Below are positions 19,974 through 32,144 of a stretch of DNA of 64,000 bases, one piece after another. A program made the translations under genes and the position numbers. The stretch is from the NCBI RefSeq assembly GCF_000143415.4, contig NW_003314266.1, positions 1,917,139 through 1,981,138 of the forward strand. The letters run 5' to 3'. Positions within the stretch are counted from its first letter, which is position 1, and every line of letters starts with the position of its first letter. Below the pieces are notes generated by a model. That model saw only the letters and a program-made list of their open reading frames with translations. It made no database searches and was not told where the DNA came from. Source of the stretch: Selaginella moellendorffii. Taxonomy: Eukaryota; Streptophyta; Lycopodiopsida; Selaginellales; Selaginellaceae.

Positions 19974-22158
19974 ATGGATCCTTACAAGGTATTAGTTCTC
20001 CTTTTTTTTTTTCTTTTTTTTTCCCCCCCACGTTTAGTGCTCTGATCTTCTTCGTCTTTCCAGCACACTCCATCAAGCGCTTTCAATTCTTCTTTTTTCA
20101 CCACAAACTCTGGCACTCCCGTCTGGAACAACAATTCCTCTTTGACAGTTGGGTCACGAGGTACGTTATGATAGTGTTCGTTCTTTCTTGTAAGCGTTTA
20201 ATTTTTTTTTTTCTCAACGATCTCTCACATGGTGTTTTATCAGGGCCTATTCTGCTGGAAGATTATCACTTGATCGAGAAGCTTGCTCAGTTTGACAGGG
20301 AACGCATTCCCGAGCGCGTCGTCCATGCGCGTGGAGCAAGTGCAAAGGGTTACTTTGAAGTCACCCACGACATCTCAAACCTCACCTGCGCGGATTTCCT
20401 GCGTGCACCTGGAGTCCAGACACCGCTGATTGTGAGGTTCTCCACCGTCATTCACGAACGTGGAAGCCCCGAGACACTCCGTGATCCCAGAGGCTTTGCC
20501 GTCAAGTTCTACACGCGGGAGGTGAGTAAACTATCTGGTCATGTTGCTAAGTTGGACACGAAATTCCATCTTTGACTTTTTTCGCTTTGTTTGCGAGCAG
20601 GGAAACTTCGATCTGGTTGGAAACAACATTCCCGTGTTCTTCGTACGTGATGGCATCAAGTTCCCTGACATGATCCACGCTCTCAAGCCAAACCCAAAGA
20701 CGCATGTTCAAGAGCCTTGGCGCATTATGGACCACTTCTCGCATCATCCGGAGAGCTGTCACATGTTTACTTTTCTCTTCGACGACCACGGAATTCCTCT
20801 CAATTACCGTCACATGGAAGGCTTCGGGGTACACACGTTCACTCTGGTCAATCGCGCCGGCAAGTGTACGTATGTCAAGTTCCACTGGAAGCCAACTTGC
20901 GGACTAAAGTATCTGAGCAAGCAAGAGGCTGTGGTCGTCGGCGGCTCTAATCACAGCCATGCGACCAAGGATCTCTACGACTCCATCGCGGCCGGGAACT
21001 ATCCAGAGTGGAAGCTGTTCATTCAGACTATGAACCCCTCCAACGAGGAGATGTTCGACTTTGATCCGCTCGACGTTACGAAGACTTGGCCGGAGGAAAT
21101 GTTCCCGCTCCAACCGGTTGGCCGCATGGTGCTCAACAAAAACATTGACAACTTCTTCGCTGAGAACGAGCAGCTTGCATTTTGTCCGGCGCTCATCGTC
21201 CCTGGCGTCTACTATACCGACGACAAGATGCTCCAGACTAGAATCTTCTCATACGCCGACACGCAGCGGCACCGACTTGGACCGAACTATCTCATGCTGC
21301 CTGCAAATGCACCCAAGTGCGCACATCACAATAATCATCACGAAGGCTTTATGAACTTCATGCACAGGGATGAGGAGGTATGGTGGTGGAATGTTCTCCA
21401 GTTTTTTCTTTGTTTGAGCTTTTTTTAATGATTTGTACTCGTTCTGTCTTTTTGATTTTTCTAACCACTCGTCGTGAACTGTCAAACACAGGTGAACTAT
21501 TTTCCATCACGATTCGACGCAGTTCGCCACGCCGAGCAAGTCCCGATTCCCTCACGTCCTGTGAGTGGCCGCCGAGAAAAGGTAGAGAAAAGCTTTGGCT
21601 TGTTTAAGCCTGGATGCCAGCTTCAAAGTCTTGACCGGTGCGTGCACAGGTGATGCTGGAAAAGGAGAACAATTTCGCACAACCTGGCGTGAGGTACAGA
21701 TCATGGCCAGCTGACAGGTGAGCGAGCAATGTCGTGCAAAAACTTCTGCCCATGTTTTTCTTCCAATTTTTTTTTTTTTTTTTAATTTCTCTCGCTCTCC
21801 CTCTCTCTCTTCTTTCTCTATTTCTCTCTCTCACTCGCTTGAGGATCTGGTGGTCGTGCAAAGCAAAGTTTCCTAACTTTTGTGTTACACTGACTGTCTT
21901 TGCTTGGCAGGCAAGAGAGGTTCATTGAGAATTGGGTGGACGCTCTATCCGATTCACGCGTTACTCATGAAATACGCAGCGTGTGGATTTCGTATTGGTC
22001 CCAGGTACGTAGCTTGTCTTTCTATTCTTTCTTTTTTATCCTTCGACCGTCTCGATAGTGCACGGCATGCTAATTGTCTTTCTGCTTAACGCGTGCAGTG
22101 CGATAAGTCCCTCGGCCAGCGAATCGCGGCTCAACTTCAGTCCAAATCCAACATGTGA
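19974..22158 (+). CDS. CAT: catalase
   Basis: Eight exons (19974-19988, 20064-20160, 20244-20521, 20601-21377, 21492-21581, 21650-21717, 21911-22004, 22099-22158) give 492 residues, the standard length of plant catalases. The enzyme converts hydrogen peroxide to water and oxygen in peroxisomes. Visible are the active-site stretch [20 protein letters not shown] with His65, the catalytic Asn in [11 protein letters not shown], and the proximal haem ligand region [17 protein letters not shown] with Tyr. The C terminus ends [16 protein letters not shown] stands exactly where plant catalases carry the internal QKL-type peroxisomal signal. The first coding exon is only 15 nt (MDPYK). The nearby G-box suggests stress or light regulation. 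All splice sites are GT-AG and every residue expected for activity is present. Confidence 0.97.
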
Positions 22159-22907
22159 TTCAGCCTGGGTTGGAGGTTTGTGGCTTTTGTTTCCAGTTTT
22201 TCTTTCCTTTTCGTGCAAGTAGCTCGCGCTGTTGTCTCTTGTGATATGATATATCTTTAATCTTTGCTAGCTTTTTTTCCAAAAGGCTTCCAAGTCAAGG
22301 CGATTGAATTGAGCCCCAGCAGCCTGCCAGAAGAGAGAACGCAAAGTATATTTAAGAGTGTGAAAGCTTTGAACGTTTTCTTCCTTTTTTTCCTTCTTGG
22401 TCAGGGACTGATGAGCCACCTTTCTTTGTGGAATCAAATCAGATGTTGATTCCTGTGTGCCGGAAAGATGTGTTGCAACAAATCTAAAGAAAAGGAAAAA
22501 AATGTTTGTGAAGATCAATCTCTACCAAACTATGCTGTGCTCGTACGCGCAACCAGTGGTGATAAAAAAACACACTTCGAAAAATATGAGAGATGAAATT
22601 ATGCAGTGCTGGCCTACCCAACTGTTCGTTCTCCTGTCCACAAAATCTCCGATTTTTCTCTTTTCCGACATTTTAAATCGCGGGAATATCCTGCGGCATA
22701 ATCATTCCGTACAAGAGACTTCCCACCAAGAAACGAATGAATGAATGAAAACGAATGACACAAAAGATCCCAAAACTGGCCTAACACTCTCTCACTTTCT
22801 CCTCCAATAAGAGAACTAAAAACTCTAGAAAACTACTAAGATCTCTCCAGCTCTAAAGAAACAAAGAAACAAAGAGATACCTTGCAAAGAAGCAAACTCG
22901 CTCGCTC
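22159..22907. other. convergent 3' region between catalase and GATA gene
   Basis: No gene is seen. It holds the 3' UTRs of the catalase (plus) and GATA (minus) genes. An 18-mer, ATCATTCCGTACAAGAGA, at 22701-22718 recurs exactly at 27517-27534 on the other side of the GATA gene. Near 22733-22760 a short GAATGA-type repeat is present. Confidence 0.45.
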
Positions 22908-25049
22908 TCAAAATCGTCGGCCTTCTTCCTCTTCGTCATCATCCGTAGTCGTGGTAGCAGTCGCGGTAACAGTCGCGGTACCAGTCGTGGTAGCGGTCGC
23001 GGTTGGCTCCCTTTGGCGGCGCATCTCCAGCACCTTCTTGTGAGAATTGGAGTGCTTTTGCGGCACGAAGCTCGGGCTCGCCGCCGGCCTATACTCCGGG
23101 AACAATCTCCCGGACTTAAACCTCACGCCACAAGCATTGCACAGCGTCTTTGGTCCCAGTGGCCCCGTCCTCCACTGCGGGGTCTTCTGGCTCCCACAGT
23201 GGAGGCACTTTTGGAGTGGCTGATTGGGATCCGGAAGGCCCCTCTTGGCCGCCGCGCTCCCGCCGCCACCCCCTCCAAAGTTCTTGGAAGTGCCGGTAAT
23301 GCCACTGTTCTTGCCCGAGGTGGTGGCGGCGCTGTTGCTGTTGTTGGTCTTGGACTTCTTCTTTGGCGGGCGGCGCGAGTTCTTGAGCTCCAGCTCGTAG
23401 TCGTCGTCGTGGAGGCTGTAGAAGCGGCCGCTGTCCGCCGAGAAGGACGAGGAGCAGCAGTGGATCTTCTTCCGGTTGTTGCTCGTCGTCGTCTCGTCGT
23501 CCAGCAGCGACGACGAGCCATCGAGCTCATCGTCGGTGGAGAAGTTTGAGTTGTTGTCATCGTCCTCCTCCTCCTCCTCCTCTTCTTCCTCCTCTTCCTC
23601 CTCCTCCTCCTCATCCTCGCTCGCCGTGGTACAATTCGAGCTGCTTGGAGCTCGAGGAGGCACCGAGGACGTGGTCGTCGCCCAAGCCTTAGTCCTCGAT
23701 CGCTTGGAGCGAGGCTGACGATCCTGCTGCTGCTCAAGGTGGCGGCGGTGGTGCGCAATCCCGGCGTTATAAGAAGCTTTGTTGTGATCATCGGTGATCC
23801 AAGACGCGGTGGTGGAGCTCGACTCGAGCTGCGCCGGCTCGGACGAGGCCGGGATCACGTAAGAACTGTGGTGGTGGTGGTCGCGCAGCGAGCTCTTGAA
23901 CGGATAAGTGGACGCCGGCGATGGCGAGAACTTGGCCTCCTCCGCGGCGGCGGCGTGGACCGCGTCCTCGATCGACGACGAGTCGTCCACGAAGTTCGTG
24001 AGCCATCCAAGCTCCGGGATCTCGTCACACTGGAAGAACAAGAAATTAAGTTAGCTTTCGTATTTTATCATAGCAGCAAAAAAAACAAGGAAAAAAAAAA
24101 TGCTTATAAAGAAAAAACTCCAGGAGAAAAAAGAAAGAAGAAAAGTGGAAAGAGTGAAGGCATGGCATGGCTTCAACAAGAGCAATAAATTTCGGCCAGG
24201 AGAGGTGGCCTTAAATGGCTCCAGTAACGAAAGATGTCATGTATGTTACACCACTCTCTCACACTCACACACAAACTCTCTCACACTACTCACACCACTC
24301 CCTTGTTATATCGCACACAAACAGTCAAGCAAGCACACCATTTCTCTCTCTCGCTCTCTTTTTCCACTCCCGGTCCAGAGAACCAATCTGGATAGGAGCA
24401 AAACGAATGAAACGAAACGCCACCACCAAGAACACCACCAGAAACGAAGAAGAGAAGACCACGATTCACGAACAAGCCAAAGCGAAACCAAACGAGCGAG
24501 TGGTGTGAGTGAGTGAGTGAGTGAATGAGTGAGTGACCCGGGAATTGAATGAATGGGGAGCGCGCAACGAGTGAGCAAATGAATGAAAAGGAGCGAGCGA
24601 TGGAGATGGAGCTGGCCGAGAGAGAAAAGAGGAAGAAAAGCAAGAAAAAAAAGGAGACTTACATGCATGCCGATGAGCTCCAGCTCCTCCTTGCTCCCGA
24701 CGTCCAAGTCCGCGATTTCTAATTCCCCCGGATCGAGCTCCTCCTCGTCCTCCTCCTTGTGCTGCCGATCGCCTCCTTCCTCCGCCGCCGCCGCCGCGGC
24801 ATTGACCAGACCATCCTCTTCTTCATCGCCTTCTTCCACCTTGGCGATGGTGGCGGAGCTTTTGGCGATGGCGGCCGAGGAAGTGGTAACAGTGGAAGCG
24901 TTCTTGCTGCTGCTAAAGTTGGCAATGGGGCCGGAAATCTCCTCGTTGGTGAAGTCGAGGAGATCGTCCACGCGGAAAACCTCCACCCCGAGCTTGAAGC
25001 TACAGTCGAGATCGATGAAATTGGCGTGCCTGCTGCTCAGTACCTCCAT
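22908..25049 (-). CDS. GATA zinc-finger transcription factor, class A
   Basis: Exons 24663-25049 and 22908-24029 (minus strand) give 502 residues. Near the N terminus [12 protein letters not shown] and, at the start of exon 2, [17 protein letters not shown] match the conserved acidic motifs of plant class A (subfamily I) GATA factors. The single zinc finger is C-x2-C-x18-C-x2-C ([15 protein letters not shown] ... [13 protein letters not shown]), followed by the usual LFPEYRP and [13 protein letters not shown] tail. It acts in the nucleus on (A/T)GATA(A/G) sites. Between the parts lie low-complexity blocks: a run of about 17 acidic residues around 23565-23615, Ser/Asn-rich tracts, and a C-terminal Thr-Ala tract, all from triplet expansions. 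The 633-bp intron is long for this window. Confidence 0.93.
24241..24620. repeat. simple repeats in the GATA intron
   Basis: Low-complexity DNA inside the intron: CTCTCACACTCACACACAAA-type tracts at about 24255-24360 and GAGTGAGTGAGTGAGTGAAT at about 24500-24535, with GAATGA/GAGCGA variants after it. No coding signal. Confidence 0.7.
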
Positions 25050-25242
25050 TTACCTCCAAAGCTGCGCTATGGCGACCGCGATAAACCCCGCAAAACCCGA
25101 GCGCCGCGCGCTCTCGCCCACCGCTAGCGCTCCTTTCCTCTCTCGAATTCCCAGGCGCCCAATTCGGCAAGGAATTGGGCGATGGAATTCGCTCACACGG
25201 AAGAAACCTTGTTAGGTAAGGAAGAAGAAGTTCTCGCTAGAG

Positions 25243-25277
<35 letters not shown>
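25243..25277 (+). repeat. (CT)9(CA)8 microsatellite
   Basis: Pure CT then CA dinucleotide tract about 200 bp upstream of the GATA start codon. CT/GA tracts are common in plant promoters and 5' leaders. Confidence 0.9.
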
Positions 25278-26968
25278 GGTCACTCACGCTCGACTTGTTT
25301 CGATCAAGAGGACACGGCGATGGGAGACGATCGAGGCGAAGAGTCACTCCACCACGGCATAGAAGTTTTCAGCGACTGGCTTTGACGAAGTCGCGCGTCC
25401 CAGCGCGTGGTGGTGGTGGCGGTGGTGGTAGTGGTGGTGACGATGAGAGAAGAGAGAGAAGAGAAGGACGAAGGGGAATATCTCCTCGATCGATTGGTGG
25501 GCGATGGCCTGCGGCTGGAATTCGCAGCTGGGCACAGGAATGCAGCTCATCCAATCCAAGAGGCGCCGAATCGAGAGCCGCCCACAAGGCGAGGCGCCCG
25601 AATTGGAGCCGCCCACAACAGTGGCTCCTCGCAAATCGATGGAATCGATTGGCAAGTATAGCGAGGGAGGAAAAGAATATAAGAAGGGAGAGACCCAATG
25701 AAGCGAGCTCGAGCAGCAAGCTGACAAGTAGCTCCCGGACAACGCTAATCTCCTCCCAAAACCCCCAAAAACCACTTCTTCTTTCTTCTTCTTCTTCTTC
25801 TTCTTCTTCTTTCTTCTCTACGCTTTGTTGGTTCTCTTGCTCCTCTCGATTGATCGATTCCTCCTTTCTGTGAGCTTAAAGCTCACGCTTCCTCCACAAA
25901 GATGATAGAAACAAAGGAAAGAAAGAAAGCTCTTTCTACTCTCGCCTCTCCTCCTCCATTCTCTCCCTTGTGTGATTTTAGGGAAAAAAAAAGCTTTGGG
26001 CACCACTACTACACTACCACCACTGACACAAAGAAGCTGTTACGCTTATTAGCTACACTCTAGCCTGGAGAGCGAGAAAAAAAAAGCACTAAAGCTTTTT
26101 TTTGGAATTTTTTTGGTGAGATTTTTAAACTACTTAACGCTAGCTTGATCGATCATTCGCCGCTAAGAACCTCTCGCCTTCTCTCCAAAAATTCTTTCTT
26201 TGCTTGATTTTTTCGTCCATTTCTCCGCGGTGATCCTGTAACTGTTTAGCATAACAGCCCAACAATTCTTCCTTCTAAGGCATGACAGGTGGGAACAGAG
26301 ATCTTGTTATGTTAGCGCAAAACTTAAAAGAATTCCTCCATTTTTCTTTAATCCTCTTTCTTTTCTATTTTCCTGGCTTTATTTTCCCACTTTTTAAATT
26401 TTTTTCCTTTTGTTTCTTTTAGAGCCAACGTGGTCTGGCGCGCAGTGCCAGCCACTTTCTCGCTTCCAGCCGACGGAGATTCCCGCGTCTCCGGATCCCC
26501 GACACGTGGAAGATCCGACGGTGGGGATGCCGGCACCGCCGTGTCGGCCGGTCGGACAGCCGGCCCAACGTGCCGCGAACGTGACTGACCACCACCGCAC
26601 ACCGCCGCCGCACCGCGCGGTGGACATTCCGGGGCGGAATGTGGCCGGGCATCAGAATGTCCGGGAGTGTGGCTTTTACTTGTTTTTTTTTTTTGTGTGT
26701 GTGTTTTTTTCTAACATTTTACTATAAGAAGTTAGGTGCTCGACAGCCATCCCATGACAAGTAGCGTTGCTCCATCCATTTGCTGGCTGGCTGGCGGGGC
26801 GGGTCTGGCTTAGTAAAAATAAAAGATGCCGCCAGGGATGCCTTAAAATTCCCGGAACCTCCTCCTTTTCAGTGGAGAAACCACTGGAGGAGACATTTCA
26901 GAGCGTTTGGTCGAAGAACACAACTTTCCAAAGTCTCGACTTGCGACTTCCCACCGCCAATTTTCCAG

Positions 26969-26970
<2 letters not shown>

Positions 26971-27000
<30 letters not shown>
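26971..27000 (+). repeat. (TC)15 microsatellite
   Basis: Uninterrupted TC dinucleotide repeat of 30 bp in the GATA upstream region. Confidence 0.95.
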
Positions 27001-27003
<3 letters not shown>

Positions 27004-27583
27004 CGTACTTGAGACCTTGAGCGTATTGTTGCGTGATAATTTTGACGTTCCAACGGTGGCCAACCCTTGAAAACACTTCGAAACCCTCTCTCTCGGTATA
27101 TATCAATCGAATCTCTCGAACTTCCATTGGTCTAGAAAAGAAACCACAAACTCAACACACGCTGCTAAACGACATGGCACGGTGGGTAACAACTCTTGGG
27201 TTGTGACAACTTAACACGTTTTGATGCTTTACGGAGCTTTTAAATCTTTTCTAATGTTTACCAGCCGCTAAGTTTCAAAGCTTTGCTCATACGCTGACAC
27301 AATAATAGGTGAATTCCTAGTTTTATCTCTTTACAAAGCCAAAGATTGCCAAAGTTTGTTCAGCAATGCTCAGTACTGCCAGAGAGGAGCAAAAAAACTT
27401 TATGAGAGTCGCTGCATTTGCATCCCACACCACATAGCATAGGGGGGCAGTAGAAACAAGCATGGTAGGAAACAAAAGAAATTTAAGAAAAGGTGGCCGA
27501 TGTTGTGTGAAGAACGATCATTCCGTACAAGAGAGAACTGCAAGTCACTCATTGACACCACAAGGATTAGGATTTGATAAGTT

Positions 27584-27598
27584 GGGGGGGGGGGGGGG
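27584..27598 (+). repeat. run of 15 G
   Basis: Homopolymer G tract. It could form a quadruplex only intermolecularly or with register slippage, and its exact length may be an assembly estimate. Confidence 0.9.
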
Positions 27599-28064
27599 TT
27601 GCTCTGATCCTGCAATTTGGTCTACTAAACTCTGCAATATCTACTTGCTTGCAATTTACAAAAGGCAGGTGAGTTTTCTAACCTGAGGCCTGAAGGAGAA
27701 TCAAAGTGTGCACATGCAGGGGCATCAAATCAGACCTCATGTTCTTGGCACAAAAGTTGACTTTAAACCACATGGCAAATGCAAGGTGGGTGCAAGCCTA
27801 AATGAAGTGAATCTCTTATAAAATTACGCCCCCAGCGGTAAAAAAGAAACAACTTTGGTCTGATCTCGAAGTCAGTAGTCCATCTGATCCAAGATCAATG
27901 TACGCTCTCCTCAGGATTTCCATTTGACTTTATATTATTAATTAGTAATATACGAAAAAGAAAAAGTTATTATTATCTTTTAAAACTTAGTAAGTGTCAA
28001 AAATTTAAAAATTTTAGGTGTAAATTTAAATTATTAGTTAATGATAGAAACTACCAAGGACATG

Positions 28065-28137
28065 CGCGCCAGGCAGGGATCGAACCTGCGACTTTCTGCT
28101 TAGGAAACAGACGCTCTATCCGCTGAGCTACAGGCGC
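28065..28137 (-). tRNA. tRNA-Arg (anticodon CCT)
   Basis: On the minus strand the 73-nt sequence starts GCGCCTGTAGCTCAGCGGAT and folds as a tRNA: acceptor stem 7 bp with one T-T mismatch at 6:67, D arm GCTC...GAGC, anticodon arm TCTGT/GCAGA with loop TTCCTAA (anticodon CCT, reading AGG), and T arm GCAGG TTCGATC CCTGC. The TTCGATC loop is the internal B box and TAGCTCAGCGG the A box of a Pol III gene. No intron; CCA is not encoded, as usual in nuclei. Its 5' end faces the FAD oxidoreductase gene, whose ATG is 69 bp away. Confidence 0.95.
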
Positions 28138-28206
28138 TAAGCTGCGGAATTAAAAAAGCTTAATTTGCTAAGTAACGAGTGAAAATCCTAGCGGATTGAT
28201 GGATTG

Positions 28207-29919
28207 ATGGAGGCTATGGCGGAGACGAAATGCATCAATGCGCCGCCGAGAATGCGCAGGTGAGGCAAATGCTCGGCGAAAAGATGCGATTTTTAAAACT
28301 TCTTTTTTTCAGGTATGCTGTGGCTGGAGCAGGATTTGCTGGTGTTTCCGTGGCCTGGCATCTCTTACAGGTTCTTTTTCTCGGCAATGATCGTTGATCG
28401 GTCACGCGTTTCCTTAGAGGTTTTCTTTTTGGTTTTTACTTTCGCGCAGTTCACGAATCCATCCGTGTCAGTCAGTGTTGAGCTCTTTGATGAGAGAGGC
28501 ATTGCCGCTGGAGCGTCCGGTGCGTCCGGAGGATTGCTCCATCCGTTTTCTCCAACAGGTTTGATAGTTTCTTTCGTGTGTTTTTTCCTGAAGATTTGCT
28601 GCTCTCTTGCCAGGAAAATTACTCTGGAAAGGTGCCGAAGGATTTCGAGCATCGCTGGATTTGGTGGCTGTTGCCGAGTCGATGGTCCCAGAAGACGATG
28701 AGCCAATCTCATGGAAAAGGTTAGAACAATTTTTTCTTTGTTCGTATGAAACTTCTCTGAAAGTTTGTGCGTCTATAGGGGGATCTTAAGACCTGCTCTT
28801 TGCGAGAAGCACACCCGGAACTTCCGAAAGGTTGGCTAAAGTTCCTCAAGTTTTTTTTTTCTTTTCTATCGCTTGTTTTCACTAGAATGTGGATTGCAGC
28901 AATGGTAGCGCTGGAGCGCCAAGAATTCTCACCGCAAGAGAGGCCAGAGAACTACTTCCAGGGCTTTCCATGCAAGACGATCTCCTTGCGTTGCACATCC
29001 GCGCGGGAATCAACGTCGATCCAAAGCGCTACCTGGAAGTAAGTTATCTTCGTTTCTCCTTAGAACTACAGAGCAAAGTTTCGAATCTCACAGGCACTGT
29101 GGAAAGCATGCCTCTCGTTCGCAAACTCCGCGCGAGTGTCAGGCTGCCCTGGAACGAAAGCATCACTTCACAAGCGTCGCATCGCCAGTATCTGCGATCT
29201 CTCAGGTAGGAAGTAACAGTAGCTTCGGTCGATTCTAACAGGAACATCTCTTTTTTCTCGAAGATTACGACGCTGTGGTACTTTGCCTGGGCGCTCAAGC
29301 TCTATTGTTACCAGAACTCCAGGGAAAGTTACCACTTACACCGTGCCGTGGAGTCGTAGCAAAAATGGAGCTGCCAGAGAAAAGGAGGTGAAAAAAAAAG
29401 CACTTTTTTCTCGTCGACCATACTGAAGAACACCTTTGCTTTGTCAGTGAACAGTTCAATGGCACGGCACCTAGTGTTTTGTCCCGATCATGGTTGGCAT
29501 TCCAGGGAAAGAGAAGGCTGCTGCTTGGAGCCACGAAAGAGGCCTTCATCTCGCCATCGCCAAGAGCACAAGATTTGTCAGCCCTGGAAGAGCTTTACCA
29601 GAAAGCCAGGCAGCTTTATCCCGGCATCTCACAGTGGGAAGTAACTGGCCTGCGAGAAGGCGTCCGAGCGTTGCCACCGCGATATGGTGATCTGGGAGCG
29701 ATCCCTTTGGTTGGAAGCCTGGATGGTGATGTGAGAACTTTGGAGTCACCAGTAAGGAATGGCAAATGCCGGCCTCCTCGCTTGTGGATTTTTGGAGGGC
29801 TTGGTTCCAGGGGCCTGGTATACCACGCGTGGCTGGGAAGCAAAGTCGCCCAGGCCGTGGTTCTCGAGAACCAAGAGGTTCTTCCGCAAGAAGCGCGCCA
29901 GTGGAAAAACCTCACGTAA
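28207..29919 (+). CDS. FAD-dependent oxidoreductase (DAO family)
   Basis: Nine exons (28207-28259, 28313-28370, 28450-28558, 28614-28719, 28779-28830, 28886-29038, 29094-29205, 29264-29387, 29448-29919) give 412 residues. The N-terminal Rossmann motif is YAVAGAGFAGVSVAWHLL (GxGxxG), followed by VELFDERGIAAGASGASGG, the typical second strand and FAD contact of D-amino-acid-oxidase (DAO/GlpO) family proteins. Near the C terminus GLREGVRALPPRYGDLGAIP and WIFGGLGSRGLVYH form the second FAD-binding part. It resembles the plant At5g48440-type FAD oxidoreductases, whose substrate is not established. The short N terminus shows no clear transit peptide. All introns are 48-80 bp GT-AG. Confidence 0.85.
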
Positions 29920-29963
29920 AGGGTTTAAAGAAATTTTAAAAGTATACCAAGGGTTTAGGGTTT

Positions 29964-30449
29964 ATGGAGGCTGATGAGTTTGAGTGCTTCACATTAGACG
30001 ATCCCTCACCGCCAAGATCGTGGATTTCATTGACGTCAAAGTGCCAATCCTGGTGGAATGTATTTTCGGCGATCCCCCAGAGGAAACTACATTCTTGGAT
30101 GAAGTGGGATTTCACGGGAAAATCTACAAGCGTGTTCGCGGCCGCCAAGTTCTTGTCCACTTGCAACGCGGCCGAGAAGCCAGTGACAAGGCGCATTGCG
30201 TTTGTGAATACTGCTCGAGCGATGGCAAACCCGGAGAGGGCTGTAATCGCGGCTATCCAAGCAGCCTGTGATCGCGATGGGGATTCCGAGGAGCTGGCTC
30301 TTCTCAAGTCTTGGACTCGTTTCTACGAGAGTCTCGTCTGCGGTATATATTATGTGGTGGACGATGGCGAGAAAATCTCCGCTTCAAGCGACACTGCGTA
30401 TTTCCTGGCCAGTTTGGTGCCTACATGCGCGCTTGTTTACTGCGCTTAG
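29964..30449 (+). other. unrecognised coding-like segment, possibly a decayed gene
   Basis: A 161-codon frame is open, but coding character seems to switch frame: in the second frame TAKIVDFIDVKVPILVECIF and EETTFLDEVGFHGKIYKRVRG look protein-like, while from about 30160 the first frame (RIAFVNTARAMANPERAVIA, SWTRFYESLVCGIYYVVDDG) does. This suggests a frameshift near 30150 or two exons read through. I know no family for it. Confidence 0.35.
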
Positions 30450-30660
30450 CGACTGGATGAACGTAATCCGGCATCATAAAATTCAGAACTTCATGATCGC
30501 TCAAGGTATGTGTGTGATTTAGTTCTCATGCAAGGTATGATCGAGCTCTCTTTCTAGAATGAGGAGCTGAATGCGTTTTGTAAATTATTCAAGATCGACT
30601 TGACGAAGGTCGACTTATCTAGGCCTGGGACAAATCCGAAGTTGCTACTCTTGTACAACG

Positions 30661-31630
30661 TTGGAGGCCGAGGTTACCAAGTTTTTGGCTAGAAACCTCT
30701 CAAACACGAGCACCGGAAACGACAGTCTAGTCGAAGATCTAGCAGGGGTGAGAAAGCTCCTACCATTTAACCATGTTGTGGACAGCAAGTATTTGTGTGT
30801 CGGTGAGGATGGTAACGCTGGAATGCATCACGGACGAGCTGCGGTCGTTCTGCTCCAAACAGTTGGCGGCTGTGATAGAGGACCATGACGTTGATCGAGC
30901 ACACGACCTCCTCGCGGAGGTGGCCGAGGATCACAACATGATACGAATCGGCTGGAATGCGGAGGTGGCCGTGCTTGTAGCGCTCAAGTTAAAAAAACTC
31001 GACATCCGCTATGGGAGTGGTCTCAGCGTGAGGGCCGGGGTGCCTTCGTTTTAGCTTTTCCGGGGAGAGATCTCGGCCCGTTTGCCGTCTAGAGGCACGC
31101 AACCACGCGTGTACGTACCGCGATCGTAGCGTTCCAGGTCTTGGTTGCTCGGAATGGAGAGTGACGTCACCATGGGACGCTTGAGAAGGCGGAAGCATTG
31201 TTTCGAGCTGCAGGCAAGAAGCTCAAGATCCTCGTGTATGTCATGCCGTGTTGCAAGTTTACGTCTCACCTGATGGAGTCTGTGCAGTACGATGGTCTGA
31301 GCTACTACTGCGTGACGATGTCATTTGGCGAGCTGAGTAGCACGCTGCGAGTGATAGACAACACGCTGGCCAAGATCACAGGCTTTTCGATTCGTCAGGT
31401 ACACCAGTTCTAGAGTTTTGAGACGAGTTTTACGATTGTTCTTGCAGAAGAGCGATGCGTGCTGCTGTTGCGAGGAGGAAGGTTATAGTGACTGGGTCCA
31501 GTGCGATGTTGCTTGCTATGGTACCACTGGAGCTGTGTCAAGCATGATTCCAGTTGCATCTTGCTGGCAATCCAAGGCGGCTTCCACGTCCAGTGACACG
31601 AGAGTTCGAGTGCTACAAGAGTCTTGATCT
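30661..31630 (+). other. unrecognised coding-like segments
   Basis: Protein-like stretches on the plus strand in changing frames: VEDLAGVRKLLPFNHVVDSK (about 30729-30788), ITDELRSFCSKQLAAVIEDH and LLAEVAEDHNMIRIGWNAEV (about 30823-30990), FRAAGKKLKILVYVMPCCKF and VIDNTLAKITGFSIRQ (31198-31395), then a Cys-rich piece DACCCCEEEGYSDWVQCD after an apparent intron. They could be exons or remains of one lineage-specific gene. No start, tail or family is recognised. Confidence 0.3.
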
Positions 31631-32144
31631 TTGACGTTCCGGTTGGGCTTTCCGCGTGAAGAAGTCCTTGCAAGAGTAAAGGCGTCAACGATCAGGACTT
31701 GGAACCTCCAAGATCAAGAACCATACTTATCAGTGGCCACCAAGAGGTTCATGGAGACTTTCTCTGCTGCTCCAAACCTTTGAAGTATATCAGTAACGAG
31801 CAAGTGGAACGTCAAAGATCAAGAATTGCCGATTGACTAACTAGTATGCCATGTTTTATGTGTAATTTACCTACCTTCACTTTTTCAGAAAAATGACCCT
31901 AGTCTGCTGCTCAATCCTAGAAAAACGTTTCGAATCTCACTTCAGCGCTACGCCAGTAATGTCCGAGCACGGATGATCTTTGAGTAGCATGCCGCGCGGT
32001 ACACCTATATGCCGAGTCATCTGGCGGCAATTCTCTTTTGCTTTTAAGAGCAAAAGAGTACGAAATGTAGTCCAACACAATTTATAAATAGTAATTACTG
32101 ATTAAAGGGTTTTTTAAACCGGATTAAAGGGTTTCATTTCTATT
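31631..32144. other. no gene seen
   Basis: No coding or RNA signal; mixed composition with an AT-rich end near 32060-32140. Confidence 0.4.

Larger units (their letters stand above)
25050..28064. other. 3-kb gene-free upstream region of the GATA gene
   Basis: I find no gene. Short open frames here are GC- or repeat-driven. The region holds the promoter and probably a long 5' leader of the GATA gene, several microsatellites (listed separately), a TTCTTC tract at about 25785-25815, a GC-rich patch at 26430-26650 that contains CACGTG near 26503, and AT-rich DNA from 27930 to the tRNA gene. Confidence 0.5.

Noticed and set aside
23013-24188. Long plus-strand frames opposite the GATA gene
   Set aside because: They are shadows of triplet-repeat, GC-rich coding DNA on the minus strand; their Arg/Ala/Val composition has no family match.
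24306-24662. Frame continuing from GATA exon 1 for another 119 codons
   Set aside because: The frame leaves the exon at a good GTAAGT donor; the extension is low-complexity and the zinc finger is reached only through the intron.
26410-26727. GC-rich overlapping frames on both strands near 26.5 kb
   Set aside because: Frames on both strands are open only because of GC bias; no domain, splice structure or start context supports a gene.
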